Source of the DNA: DASYTH01 sp035762905
GTDB lineage: Bacteria > Actinomycetota > Actinomycetes > Mycobacteriales > Pseudonocardiaceae
Length of the DNA stretch: 38,802 bases
Assembly: GCF_035762905.1 (NCBI RefSeq)
Contig: NZ_DASUCC010000005.1
Coordinates: 1 to 38,802 of the forward strand
Reading direction: 5' to 3'
Positions within the stretch are counted from its first letter, which is position 1; the number at the start of each line of letters is the position of its first letter. Below the pieces are notes generated by a model. It was given only the letters and a program-made list of their open reading frames with translations, was not told the DNA's origin and ran no database searches. Positions 25,849 through 33,764 of this stretch are shown here, in pieces. The translations under genes and the position numbers were made by a program.

Positions 25849-26020
25849 TCCGCTCCAAGGGCGCCCAACACGCCGGACTCCCAACCATCCAGAACAATCC
25901 GCCGAGTTACCTCAGAATCACAGGCACATCATCCTTGTCGACGTGCCACACAAGCCGAGGCACCGCAGGTCAACGCCCGTCGACTACCCCAAGATCAACG
26001 GCACCGAACAACCCCGGCCT
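25849..26020. other. Spacer before the right end
   Basis: About 170 bases with no gene. The sequence is C/A-rich and probably the eroded upstream part of the integrase whose last codons remain at 26014-26053. Confidence 0.3.
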
Positions 26021-26053
26021 CAATGACCAGACAACCCCATCCCCAGCCACCCC
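26014..26053 (+). pseudogene. Tyrosine integrase, last codons only
   Basis: The frame reads ASMTRQPHPQPPH then TAA at 26051-26053. It matches the end of the copy at 14790 (AAMTGQPHPLATT) and the family ending TGEPHPLA. It lies 125 bases before the right attachment site, where the integrase of such tRNA-targeting elements is normally found, so it may be the remains of the original integrase. Confidence 0.5.
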
Positions 26054-26134
26054 ATAATCACCGCCACGGACCCCGTCGGCGTGTCCGCCTTGACCGCCAC
26101 CGTGCTATCCTCTGTACACTCTGGATCCATGAAA
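26021..26134 (+). repeat. Imperfect direct repeat, copy 2
   Basis: This is the partner of 14753-14866, of equal length. It contains TTGACC (26090-26095), a 17-base gap and TGTACA (26113-26118), followed by ATGAAATC at 26129. The promoter-like pair would read into a 20-codon open frame that ends inside the attachment repeat. Confidence 0.6.
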
Positions 26135-26157
26135 TCTCCGGGATTCCCGGGGATTTC
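26131..26157 (+). other. Strong hairpin next to attR
   Basis: GAAATCTCCGGG (26131-26142) pairs with CCCGGGGATTTC (26146-26157): 12 base pairs with one T-G wobble and an ATT loop. It lies 20 bases inside the right attachment repeat. It could be a terminator or a recombinase accessory site; there is no T-run. Confidence 0.6.
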
Positions 26158-26177
26158 AGTGGGAATCATGTCAGCGT

Positions 26178-26200
26178 CTCGGACACGTTAACCCCCACGA
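26178..26200 (+). repeat. Right attachment site (attR)
   Basis: An exact 23-base copy of 12135-12157, including the last 8 bases of tRNA-Leu without the rest of the gene. The bases before it do not resemble a tRNA, as expected for the distal end of an element that brought its own tRNA 3' end. Confidence 0.85.
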
Positions 26201-26312
26201 GGTGCGCCTTTGCGTTCGCGTTGAGCGAGGGCGGTGTGGTTGCGGATGGCAGGTGGCAGGATATGGCTACTGATCCGGGCGTCTCGGCGGCCAGGTAGTC
26301 GTCGCAGTCCGG

Positions 26313-26592
26313 TTACACCGCGTATGAGGGCCAGTGGACGGTGATGACGATCGAGTCGTCTTTGGCCTGCCGGGTGTGATCAATGCCGGGTCCCCAGATC
26401 ATGTAGTCGCCTTGGCGCTGCGTGGTGATGCTGGCTTCGGTGAGTTCGATGGGAAAGCGGCCTGAGACGAGCAGGACGAGCGTGGTGCGCTGGTGCCTGC
26501 GGCGTTGCGGCACCTGTGCGGGATCGAGCCCGGCCCACCCCTGGTGCTGGCCGCGGTCGAGTCATGTGGCATTCGCCGACCATGTCAGGCAC
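26313..26592 (-). pseudogene. Cupin-domain protein, frameshifted
   Basis: The minus strand reads MPDMVGECHMTRPRPAPGVGR in one frame and, after a shift, QRTTLVLLVSGRFPIELTEASITTQRQGDYMIWGPGIDHTRQAKDDSIVITVHWPS to a TAA at 26313. The second part fits a cupin fold: GDYxxWGPGxDHxxQA is the second cupin motif with a metal-binding His, and TVHWPS is a typical ending. The N-terminal frame and the cupin frame do not join, and residues around the first His motif seem missing, so the gene is broken. It lies just outside attR. Confidence 0.6.
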
Positions 26593-26803
26593 CTGAGAGA
26601 CGCAACCCCGAATTCTGTCGGAGTACCTGCGCTACCGCTTCATCGCGGTCATCCTGGTGGATGGTGATCGTCAATCGGCTATCCACCGAGCGGGTCGACC
26701 GGACCGGGTGCCGAGCTTCGTTCCCTGCCCGGAGTCCGCGCGGCAGCCTACAACCGGACGGACACCTCGTCGTCTGGTCGACCGCAGACGTTCGCTGGCT
26801 CAC
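26593..26803. other. No recognisable gene
   Basis: About 210 bases left of the IS element. Before the insertion this DNA joined directly to the end of the regulator gene at 28372. I see only short frames without family resemblance. Confidence 0.35.
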
Positions 26804-26846
26804 CTAGCTTGAGTTTAACCTTCGGGGGCGCCACCCGACCCCTGGT

Positions 26847-26922
26847 TGATCATGAGCGAAGCCCTTGATTGATCATTCCTCTTGCGACAGAAAGATGATC
26901 TAGCCAAGGGCTTCGGTGATCA
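26847..26922 (+). promoter_or_regulatory. Inverted repeat overlapping the transposase start
   Basis: TGATCA...CGAAGCCCTTG (26847-26867) is complementary to CAAGGGCTTCG...TGATCA (26905-26922). In RNA this would form a long stem that buries the GTG start codon at 26916, a common way for insertion sequences to block translation of read-through transcripts. Confidence 0.6.
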
Positions 26923-28363
26923 GTGTGCAGGGTGGTGGGCTGGCCGGTCCAGCCGGGGATCTGGCGCGATTTCGCCAGGAGTTCTACGGTCCTTGTCTCG
27001 GCGGGCGGATGCGTTGTTCGAGCTGTGTGATGCGGTGTTGTGTGCCGAAGGCCCGGTCCGGTCGCTGGCGGAGCTGTCCCTGGTGGGCGAGCATCGCCGA
27101 GGCCACGGCGGGCTGTATGCGGGCCTGGCCCATGGCCGACTGGATGCCGATCGGCTGCGACGCGCGGTGCTGGCCGGGCCGCTTCCCCGCGCCGCTGATG
27201 GCCGGCTGGTCCTGGCCGTGGATATCACCTGCTGGCTACGCCCCGAAGCGCACACCACACCCGAACGGATCCTGTGCCACACCTACGGACGTGGCAAGGA
27301 CTCCCACATGATGATTCCCGGCTGGCCGTACTCAGTGGTGGTCGCGCTGGAGACCGGACGCAGCTCGTGGACCACGCCCCTGGATATCCACCGGCTGGCA
27401 CCGGGAGACGATGCCGCCATCGTCACCGCCACCCAGCTGCGCCGGGTGGTGACCGGGTTGATCACCGCCGGGCACTGGCGTCCGGGTGACCCGGACATCC
27501 TCATCGTGGCCGACGCCGGTTACGACGGCCCCCGCCTGGCGTTCGTGCTGCGCGACTTGCCGGTGGCGGTGCTGGTCCGGATGCGTTCGGATCGGGTCCT
27601 GCGTCGCCCTGCGCCACCCCACACACCGACAACCCCGGGGCGACCACGGCGGCATGGCGGCGAGTTCGTCTTCGGTGACCCGGCCAGTTGGGGCGAGCCG
27701 GACATCACCGCCCACCACGACACCCGGCTCTACGGCCCGGCACGGGTCCGGGCGTGGAACCGGCTGCACCCCCGCCTGACCCACCGCACCGCCTGGCTCA
27801 CCCACACCGGCACCCTGCCCATCATCGAAGGCACGCTCATCCGGCTGGAAGTCAACCGGCTGCCCTCCGGGGCGATCCCGAAACCGGTCTGGCTCTGGCA
27901 CTCCCAGACCGATCACGACCCAGCCCTGGTCAACCTGCTCTGGCAGGCATTCCTGCGCCGATTCGACATCGAGCACACCTTCCGCATGCTCAAACAGACC
28001 CTGGGCTGGACCAACCCCAAGATCCGCACCCCCGACCAAGCCGACCGGTGGACCTGGCTCGTCCTAGCCGCCTACACCCAACCACGCCTCGCCCGCCCAC
28101 TCGCCGCAGACCTACGCCACCCCTGGGAGAAACCCGCCGAGCCACACCACATGACACCAGCCCGGGTCCGCCGCGGATTTCGGCACCTCCGCCGACAGAC
28201 ACCATGTCCGGCACGTGCACCCAAACCATCTCGACCTGGCCCAGGCCGACCACCCGGACACCGCAACCGCCGACCCGCCCACCGCCACGACGTGCACACC
28301 GTCACCGCGACCACGAAGAAAAGACCCCAATCGGCCACACCCCGACCACGCCGCACAGGTTAA
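26916..28363 (+). pseudogene. IS701-family transposase, frameshifted near the N-terminus
   Basis: The transposase begins at GTG 26916 with VISVQGGGLAGPAGDLARFRQEFYGPCLGGR, after which the conserved sequence (ADALFELCDAVLCAEGPVRSLAELSLVGEHRRGHGGLY) continues in another frame to the stop at 28361-28363. The shift falls near 27000 in GGCGGGCGG; one GGCG unit fewer than needed would explain it. The rest is full length: DDE-type motifs are in VLAVDITCW, VADAGYDGP and FDIEHTFRMLKQTLGW (the distal Glu region), and the C-terminal PSRPGPGRPPGHRNRRPAHRHDVHTV tail is typical. A different in-frame start upstream (26882) would give a long product with an unrelated N-terminus. The element is probably inactive unless the shift is bypassed. 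Confidence 0.75.
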
Positions 28364-28371
28364 AACTCAAG

Positions 28372-31300
28372 CTAGGGCTTGTCGCGCCAGGCTACGTGGG
28401 GCGGACCGAGTGAGGTGTCCAGGTCGAGAGACCGCGTGCTGTCCGTCGGGAGCTGCCGGTTTCGGTGTCGCACATCGTGTGTCCTGGCCAGCGCGGCGCG
28501 TTCGATGAACGGCACAGGCGCATCGATCGCCGTGCGGATCTCGTCAGCCTGGCGAAGCGACCACGCCGCTTGGTCCACGTCACCAGTCGCAAAGGCCACC
28601 GCCGCCAACGCCTCCAGCACGCTCGCCTGCCGCCACCGGTCACCGAGATCCCGATGCAGCGCGAGGCTGGCCCGGAGTATCCGGCCGGCTTCGTTGTGGT
28701 TGCCGTCGCCGTGCTCGACCAGACCGAGCAGGTTCAGCGCCCAGGCGATGCCTTCCTTGAACTCCAACTCGCCGAAGACGTCAAGTGCCTGGTCCAGCAA
28801 CCGCCGCGCCTGGGGGCGGTCATCCCGATAAAGCGCGACCGCGCCCAGATAAGCCAGTGACGACGCGGCCCCCCTACGGTCGCCCCGCTCGCGCAGCGCG
28901 ACCAGGCTCTCGGTCAGGAAGACACTCGCCGCGTCCAGGTCGCCGGCCTGCCACAACGTCGCGCCGGCCAACTGTCTCGAGTACGCCACTCCGGCCTGGT
29001 CACCGTCGGCGTGGAAGGCTGACGCGGCCGCGTGGTAATGATCGAGCGCCGTGCGGTAGTCGGCCCGCTCCCTGGCCACCGCGCCGAGCAACACCAGCAC
29101 TCGACCGGCCTGACCCTGGTCCCCCGCCACGGTGGCCAACTCGAGTGCCTGCGCCGCATGGCGGGACGCTCGCTCGTAGTCGCATTCGGACAGCGCCAAC
29201 GAAGCCGCTCCGGTCAAGGCCTTGACCCGCAGGTCCGCCGAGGCCCCCTCGGACCTGGCGAGGGCGTGCACGAGCCACTGGCGACCCTCGCGATAGTGGC
29301 CGTGCAGGCGGCAGTAGCGGCTTAGCACCGTCGCCATGCGCAACTCGTCGGTGCAATCGGTGGAACCTGCGAACCAGCCCATGGCCGCGCGCAGGTTCTC
29401 GAACTCGACGCGCAGCTCGCTGAAACCTGCGCCGGTCGGGTCGAGCGCGGCATCCTCGGCCCACGTCAGGAAGAACCCGGCGTGCCGCTCCCGAGTCGTC
29501 GCCTCGGCTTCCGGGTCGGCGGCCAGCTTGGTGCGGGCAAAGGCCGCGATCGTCTCCAACATGAAGAACCGCGTCGAGGCCCCGGTGCGGCCGGCTCGCA
29601 CCAGCGATTTGGCCACCAGGCCGGTGAGTGCGTCGAGGGTGCCGGCGGGCTGCCACACCGCCTCCGCCCCTTCCACTGAGAACCCACCGACGAACACACC
29701 GAGTCGCGCGAAGAGGCTCGCCTCGTCCCCCGACAGCAGGTCGTGACTCCAGGCCAGCGCCGCGTCAAGGGCCTGATGATGGTCTGCGGACGCCACCCGA
29801 CCGCGAAAGCTGAGCAGGCCAAACCGGTCCTGCAGCCGCCGCACGATCTGCGCCGGGGCCAGCACGGGAGTGCGCGCGGCTGCCAGCTCGATCGCCAGCG
29901 GGAGACCGTCCAACGCCGCGCACAGCGCCGCGATGTGTTGCGCGTCGTCGTCGTCGAACGCCAGCCCGGCATGCTCCGCCGCGCGGTCGAGGAAGAGCCG
30001 GACGGAATCGTATGCGGCGAGTTCGGCCAGCGTCCTCGGCACGTCGGGATCCGGCGTAGCCAGCGGCGGCACCGCGTAGGTGGCCTCACCGGCCAGCCGC
30101 AGCGCTTCCCGGCTCGTCGCCAGGATCACCAGCTTCGGACACCGCGCGAGCAGCCGCGAAACCAACTCGGCGGCGGCCCGCACCAGGTGCTCGCAGTTGT
30201 CCAGCACGACGATCAGGTCCTGATCAGCCAAACCCTCCACAAGGGTGTCGACCCGATCGATCCCGGGCTGCTCCGGAGCGCCCAGCGCGGTCGCCACCGT
30301 CTCGGTCACCAACTCCGGAACCCGGACCGGCGTGAGGTCCACCAGCATCACCTGGTACGCGTCGAGGAGCAGGTGCATCGCAGTCGTCGCCAGCCGGGTC
30401 TTGCCGCAGCCACCCGGTCCGGTCAGCGTGACCAGCCGGTTGCCGGCCAGCAAGGTGAGCACCTGAGCCAGCTCACGCTGCCGGCCCACCAGGCTTGTCC
30501 CTGGCAAGGCCTCGGACGCCCGCCCGGGTGCAGGACGCGGGCTCACGCCCTCCCTGTCCCGGCCGGTGAACCCCAATGTGTCGCGTGGTAGCTCATGAGG
30601 GTGGGGCCGGCCAACATGTCGGTCACCGCCTGCGCCGTGGTTGTCTGGCGCGGACCCGCTTGTCGTGATCGTCGGCTCTGGTGTTGCAGGCGGCGGCTCG
30701 CCACGTAGAAGGCACTGGTGCAGGGTTCGGAGCTCAGGGCCGGGGTCGGTGCCGAGGTCGTCGGCCAGGCGCTGTCGGAGGAGGGTGTATCGGTCGAGGG
30801 CTTCGGCGCTGCGGCCCGCCGCGTGTAGCGCCCGCATGAGCAGACCCTCGAGTTGTTCGGCGAGCGGATACTCAGCGACCAGGTCGTGCAGGGCGGTGAT
30901 CACCACGCTCGGGTGGCCGAGCCGTAGTTCGACCTGCGCCCACTGCGCCGCAGCCTCCAGCCGATGCTGGTGCCAACTGCTGCGCACCTGCGCGGCCCAT
31001 CGTCCAGACAGGACCGCCAACGGTGGCCCCCGCCACAGCCGCAACGCCGCAGTAAGCGCACCGGCTCGGTCGGTGTCGGCGAGCCAGGGATCACAACCGT
31101 GTTCGACCAGGCGGCAAAACCGGTGTAGATCCACCACATCTGGGTCGATATCGAGGATATAGCCGGCGTGCCGCCGCTCGATCCGCACCGACCTCTGCCC
31201 CGTGCGGTCGGCCGCCTGCCCGAGCAGGCGGCGGATTCGGCTCAGGTGCGAGTACAGTACATTTCGCGCCTCGACCGGCGGAGTGTCATCCCAGACGCGA

Positions 31301-31440
31301 TCAATCAGCGTGTCCATGGCCACCGGTCGCCCTGCATCCACACTGAGCACCGCCAGCACGGCCTGCTGCCGCGGTGCCCCCACGTCCAGCAGTTGGCCTG
31401 CAGCCCACAGCTGCACCTCGCCCAACAGCCGAACCTCCAT
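28372..31440 (-). CDS. BTAD/AfsR-type transcriptional regulator with NB-ARC ATPase and TPR repeats
   Basis: This 1022-residue regulator has, in order, an OmpR-like winged helix (about 1-95: MEVRLLGEVQLW, LIDRVWDDTPPVEARNVLYSHLSRIRRLL), a BTAD helical domain (about 97-245: FCRLVEHGC, LMRALHAAGRSAEALDRYTLLRQRLADDLGTDPGPELR), a Pro-rich linker, an AAA/NB-ARC ATPase (FVGRQREL-like LVGRQRELAQV; Walker A LTGPGGCGKTRLA near residue 340; Walker B LIVVLDNCEHL) and C-terminal TPRs. Proteins of this type switch on antibiotic clusters or cell-surface genes. The ATG at 31440 is preceded by AAGGTGG. Its TAG stop is made by the CTAG target duplication of the adjacent IS, yet the same stop existed before insertion, so the protein is complete. 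No biosynthetic cluster is in view, so its target is unknown. Confidence 0.9.
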   Translation of the reverse strand: MEVRLLGEVQLWAAGQLLDVGAPRQQAVLAVLSVDAGRPVAMDTLIDRVWDDTPPVEARNVLYSHLSRIRRLLGQAADRTGQRSVRIERRHAGYILDIDPDVVDLHRFCRLVEHGCDPWLADTDRAGALTAALRLWRGPPLAVLSGRWAAQVRSSWHQHRLEAAAQWAQVELRLGHPSVVITALHDLVAEYPLAEQLEGLLMRALHAAGRSAEALDRYTLLRQRLADDLGTDPGPELRTLHQCLLRGEPPPATPEPTITTSGSAPDNHGAGGDRHVGRPHPHELPRDTLGFTGRDREGVSPRPAPGRASEALPGTSLVGRQRELAQVLTLLAGNRLVTLTGPGGCGKTRLATTAMHLLLDAYQVMLVDLTPVRVPELVTETVATALGAPEQPGIDRVDTLVEGLADQDLIVVLDNCEHLVRAAAELVSRLLARCPKLVILATSREALRLAGEATYAVPPLATPDPDVPRTLAELAAYDSVRLFLDRAAEHAGLAFDDDDAQHIAALCAALDGLPLAIELAAARTPVLAPAQIVRRLQDRFGLLSFRGRVASADHHQALDAALAWSHDLLSGDEASLFARLGVFVGGFSVEGAEAVWQPAGTLDALTGLVAKSLVRAGRTGASTRFFMLETIAAFARTKLAADPEAEATTRERHAGFFLTWAEDAALDPTGAGFSELRVEFENLRAAMGWFAGSTDCTDELRMATVLSRYCRLHGHYREGRQWLVHALARSEGASADLRVKALTGAASLALSECDYERASRHAAQALELATVAGDQGQAGRVLVLLGAVARERADYRTALDHYHAAASAFHADGDQAGVAYSRQLAGATLWQAGDLDAASVFLTESLVALRERGDRRGAASSLAYLGAVALYRDDRPQARRLLDQALDVFGELEFKEGIAWALNLLGLVEHGDGNHNEAGRILRASLALHRDLGDRWRQASVLEALAAVAFATGDVDQAAWSLRQADEIRTAIDAPVPFIERAALARTHDVRHRNRQLPTDSTRSLDLDTSLGPPHVAWRDKP

Positions 31441-31470
31441 ACGCCCACCTTCGGTGACCGCGGAATCACT

Positions 31471-31498
31471 TTCAGCATTGCACATGGTTGATGCTGAA
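31471..31498 (-). promoter_or_regulatory. Operator-like inverted repeat upstream of the BTAD regulator
   Basis: TTCAGCAT (31471-31478) and ATGCTGAA (31491-31498) form a perfect 8-bp inverted repeat with a 12-base spacer, about 30-58 bases upstream of the ATG. This is a suitable place for a regulator, possibly the protein itself. No matching consensus is known to me. Confidence 0.4.
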
Positions 31499-31549
31499 CC
31501 TGTCCCAACGTCGCCGCAAGGCCCGCGGGCTGGATGACACACCACCATG

Positions 31550-31764
31550 AGCCAGATCCCTCAGAAGGTCGTCGATAGTGACCACGGCGGGTCAACGATC
31601 ACGACGCCGATACCCGCCACACGTAACCAAGAGCGGGGCCGTCAATTTAACGGTGTAACCGGACCTTGGTTGTTAGTTACATCCGGCCGAAACGCGTTCG
31701 TCGAAGACGAGGTCAAAGGCGTTGAAATGTGGATTCCACGTTGCCCATTGGAGAAGAGTTGTAC
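31550..31764. other. Intergenic, possible promoter DNA
   Basis: No gene. A loose inverted pair TGTAAC...GTTACA (about 31654 and 31675) may be a regulator site. The BTAD regulator's promoter region lies between here and 31440. Confidence 0.3.
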
Positions 31765-31787
31765 GAAATGATCCGGCAGATCATTTC
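31765..31787 (-). terminator. Hairpin overlapping the stop codon of the 30-aa gene
   Basis: GAAATGATC (31765-31773) and GATCATTTC (31779-31787) form a perfect 9-bp stem with a 5-base loop. On the minus strand it begins within the TGA stop codon of the small gene. It fits a terminator or a 3' stabilising hairpin. Confidence 0.55.
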
Positions 31788-31878
31788 AGTTAAACAGCAC
31801 AATCCCGACGATGCATCCAGCCAGCAGGCACAGGACCATGAGTTTCATGATCAATGCCAGTGAACAGTAGATTCTCAT
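31786..31878 (-). CDS. 30-residue hydrophobic peptide
   Basis: The peptide reads MRIYCSLALIMKLMVLCLLA followed by GCIVGIVLFN. It is almost entirely hydrophobic, with one Lys, and contains a lipobox-like LLAGC. AGGAGC lies three bases before the ATG and a perfect hairpin overlaps the stop, so it looks like a real small gene. It could be a single-helix membrane peptide, a small lipoprotein or a leader/toxin-like peptide. It lies downstream of the secreted-protein gene on the same strand, separated by a strong hairpin. Confidence 0.5.
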   Translation of the reverse strand: MRIYCSLALIMKLMVLCLLAGCIVGIVLFN

Positions 31879-31910
31879 GGTGCTCCTGTCTTCGGTCCAC
31901 GGGCCGTCAC

Positions 31911-31949
31911 CGTGACCATGACGGCGGAACGCCCGTCGTCATGGTCACG
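31911..31949 (-). terminator. Strong hairpin downstream of the secreted-protein gene
   Basis: CGTGACCATGACG (31911-31923) pairs perfectly with CGTCATGGTCACG (31937-31949): 13 base pairs with a 13-base loop. It follows the stop of the secreted-protein gene on the minus strand. It lacks a T-run but is a likely terminator. Confidence 0.65.
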
Positions 31950-32014
31950 CTTGCCAATTGCCGCTGTTCTCCGCGTACCCCCGATCAGCTCCGCCCTGGG
32001 GCCGCTCGCCGCTT

Positions 32015-32557
32015 TCAGCTGGTCTGTTCGTAGATTTTGACGGAGTACCACAACCAGTGGTCATTGTTGGCGTTGCGAAGGGCCCAGCTGTTCCAGCTAG
32101 TGTGTTGGGGGGTTTCGATGATCTCCACATCCGTGACGCCGCCGGGAACGGTGACCAGTGCGCGGTCGTTGAACCGGTAGCTGGTGGTCGTGGTGACGTC
32201 GGTGGTCAGGTGGTAGACCAGCTTGTAGGTGCGCGGCGGGCCGTCGTCTGGGACCGCGTACTGTGGGACGACGCTCTGATTGATGGTGGTACCCAACACT
32301 TTGGGGTTGAAGTTCACCAGCAGCGGTGTGAACGCGTAGGCACCGTAGAAGGTCAGCACGCTGCGCGGTGCCTCCACATGGATCGGGTCGAGCGTCGCGA
32401 CCAGGGTCCAGGTGGCGGCGGGCGCGGATCCGGTCTGCGTCTTCTGCGCCGCAGCGTCAGCGGCCACGGGAAGCAGCCCCACGGTCAGCGCGGCCAATGC
32501 GAGCAGTTGTGTCACACGGCGCAGCGCGGCCATGGGATGATTGAGTCGATTTCGCAT
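32015..32557 (-). CDS. Secreted protein of unknown function
   Basis: This 180-residue protein has a Sec signal peptide (MRNRLNHPMAALRRVTQLLALAALTVGLLPVAADAAA, cleavage likely after ADA). The mature part of about 145 residues is rich in Thr, Val, Tyr and Trp (YKLVYHLTTDVTTTTSYRFNDRALVTVPGGVTDVEIIETPQHTSWNSWALRNANNDHWLWYSVKIYE), giving an all-beta impression. No Cys or catalytic motif is seen. GGAGAC lies five bases before the ATG at 32557. I do not recognise a family. A 13-bp hairpin follows. A small secreted beta protein next to a BTAD regulator could be a developmental or surface factor, but there is no direct evidence. Confidence 0.75.
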   Translation of the reverse strand: MRNRLNHPMAALRRVTQLLALAALTVGLLPVAADAAAQKTQTGSAPAATWTLVATLDPIHVEAPRSVLTFYGAYAFTPLLVNFNPKVLGTTINQSVVPQYAVPDDGPPRTYKLVYHLTTDVTTTTSYRFNDRALVTVPGGVTDVEIIETPQHTSWNSWALRNANNDHWLWYSVKIYEQTS

Positions 32558-33078
32558 GATGTCTCCTTAGATTGAAGTGCCGGCGGGTGGTTCCCGTCCG
32601 ACGGGGGCTGTTAGACGCCGAACCGGATCCCAGGGATGGAGGGTTGTATGGCTGCTGCCAGGCGCAGCTGAGGCATGCGGGGGCGAGCCGATTACCTGGC
32701 CGGATGTCGTCGTGACGGACACCGGCCATCGAGGTGGCCTGACCGGGTCGAAGCTCCCTGCTCACGCGCTTGGAGCACCAGACGACCGTCCGTCGCTCGA
32801 TGGGACGCGGTCTTCCTGGTAGAATATCCACGCCGCGATCAGGCTATTGTTGAGGCTGATACTGCTATCGTTTCCCGGCCACAATGCCGGCTCGGTTTGC
32901 GACATTTGACGGGGCCATACACGCTTCCATAGTTATCCATCCAATGCCATTGCTCGACGGTCGAACCCGCAGCCAAGCGTTCTGGATCTCAGCCCTTTCA
33001 CCGCAGAGAGAACCTGCGTGGGGGTGATGTCCTCGCAATCATGATCATCATGATCGATCCGCCTTTCGCCGGGACTAC
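32558..33078. other. Gene-poor region upstream of the secreted-protein gene
   Basis: About 520 bases without a supportable gene. Short frames on the plus strand (32577-32932) lack ribosome binding sites and family resemblance. GC falls towards the right side, where ATGATCATCATGAT-type self-complementary sequence occurs near 33043. Confidence 0.35.
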
Positions 33079-33447
33079 CTACACGTGGCGCCTCCACACT
33101 GCCCAGCCTCGGCTATATATGAGGTGCTCCGAGGTCGACCCGTGCGCGGGCAGATTTGGTCGTCCGCAATACCATTGCAGTACGACCTGCTCGCGGACCT
33201 TGCGCCAGCCTTGCGGAGGAGGGGTCAGCCCTGGCGGGCGGATGCGTGGCCAGGAGATGTAGACGTTGAGACAGTCAAATAGGATGCCAAAGTCCCAAGG
33301 CGAGGTTCCCGCGCGGCGACGCGGGCGGTGGGCGAGGTGGCGGATGAAACCCTGTTGATTATTTGCTGTTGCGGCTGTCCATCGTTGGTGAACCATGGCC
33401 AGGGTGTAGATGCCAGTGTCGTACAACTGAGCTGAAGACTCGTTCAC
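33079..33447 (-). CDS. Possible small protein, unrecognised
   Basis: A 122-codon open frame starting at GTG 33447 (VNESSAQLYDTGIYTLAMVHQRWTA...). It contains several Trp residues and no repeats or membrane segment. The start has no clear ribosome binding site, codon usage is mixed and no family is recognised. It may be a decayed or chance frame. I list it because the stretch otherwise lacks a gene. Confidence 0.25.
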   Translation of the reverse strand: MNESSAQLYDTGIYTLAMVHQRWTAATANNQQGFIRHLAHRPRRRAGTSPWDFGILFDCLNVYISWPRIRPPGLTPPPQGWRKVREQVVLQWYCGRPNLPAHGSTSEHLIYSRGWAVWRRHV

Positions 33448-33580
33448 GAGAACATCCCACTACGGCGCGGCGCCCGACGCCCGCGGAATTCCCGCCGGAT
33501 CCTCCAAACAAGGGAGCCTGACCTTGCTGTCCGTGCGACCGAGTGATTCGCTCAAGCGCCAGCACGACAGGGACACAGGT

Positions 33581-33640
33581 CTGGTAGCCTCGTGACATGG
33601 ATAGCTGCATTGCGCAGGTATGCCACGGGGCCGTGTTGGT
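33581..33640 (+). repeat. Approximately 60-bp direct repeat flanking the right module, left copy
   Basis: Starting CTGGTAGC, it aligns without gaps to 38740 to the window end. About four-fifths of the bases match, including TGCGCAGGTATGCCAC. Inside is an inverted repeat ATAGCTGC/GCAGGTAT (33601-33608, 33614-33621; one mismatch). An ATG lies at 33597 in both contexts (MDSCIAQVCH here), followed here by a stop after 25 codons. Confidence 0.7.
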
Positions 33641-33764
33641 TTCTCGGACACTTCTTTACCCCACGGCCATCTGAAGCGCGCCGGCGAGACATCGCGTGGG
33701 TGACAGCGCGGGCGGCGAGGAGAATGCGCTGGGAGCGGACTGCTGGGTCGTCATGCCGGCTCAC

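Larger units (their letters stand above)
12135..26200. mobile_element. Integrated element at tRNA-Leu, about 14 kb
   Basis: The segment is bounded by a 23-bp exact direct repeat. One copy includes the 3' end of tRNA-Leu; the other lies in AT-richer, gene-poor DNA. A recombinase gene sits just inside the left end and a tyrosine-integrase tail just inside the right end. Contents are a protease/NTPase/CHAT operon, an unknown coiled-coil protein, an ADP-ribosyltransferase-like protein, and broken helicase, TOPRIM and integrase genes. No replication, transfer or packaging genes were seen, so it is probably a cargo-carrying genomic island that can no longer move by itself, unless the serine recombinase acts on these ends. 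Confidence 0.75.
26804..28375 (+). mobile_element. IS701-family insertion sequence with CTAG target duplication
   Basis: The ends are imperfect inverted repeats: CTTGAGTTTAACCT (26808-26821) and AGGTTAAAACTCAAG (28357-28371), differing by one extra base in the T/A run. A 4-base direct duplication CTAG flanks them (26804-26807 and 28372-28375), the usual target of the IS701 family. The element proper is 26808-28371 (1564 bases) and carries one transposase gene. Its right end falls exactly on the stop codon of the regulator gene. Confidence 0.9.

Noticed and set aside
33643..33667. CTCGGACAC followed by a CCCCAC stretch, resembling the attachment repeat
   Set aside because: Only nine bases match exactly before the alignment needs gaps. 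It is suggestive beside an integrase scar but too short to call a third attachment site.
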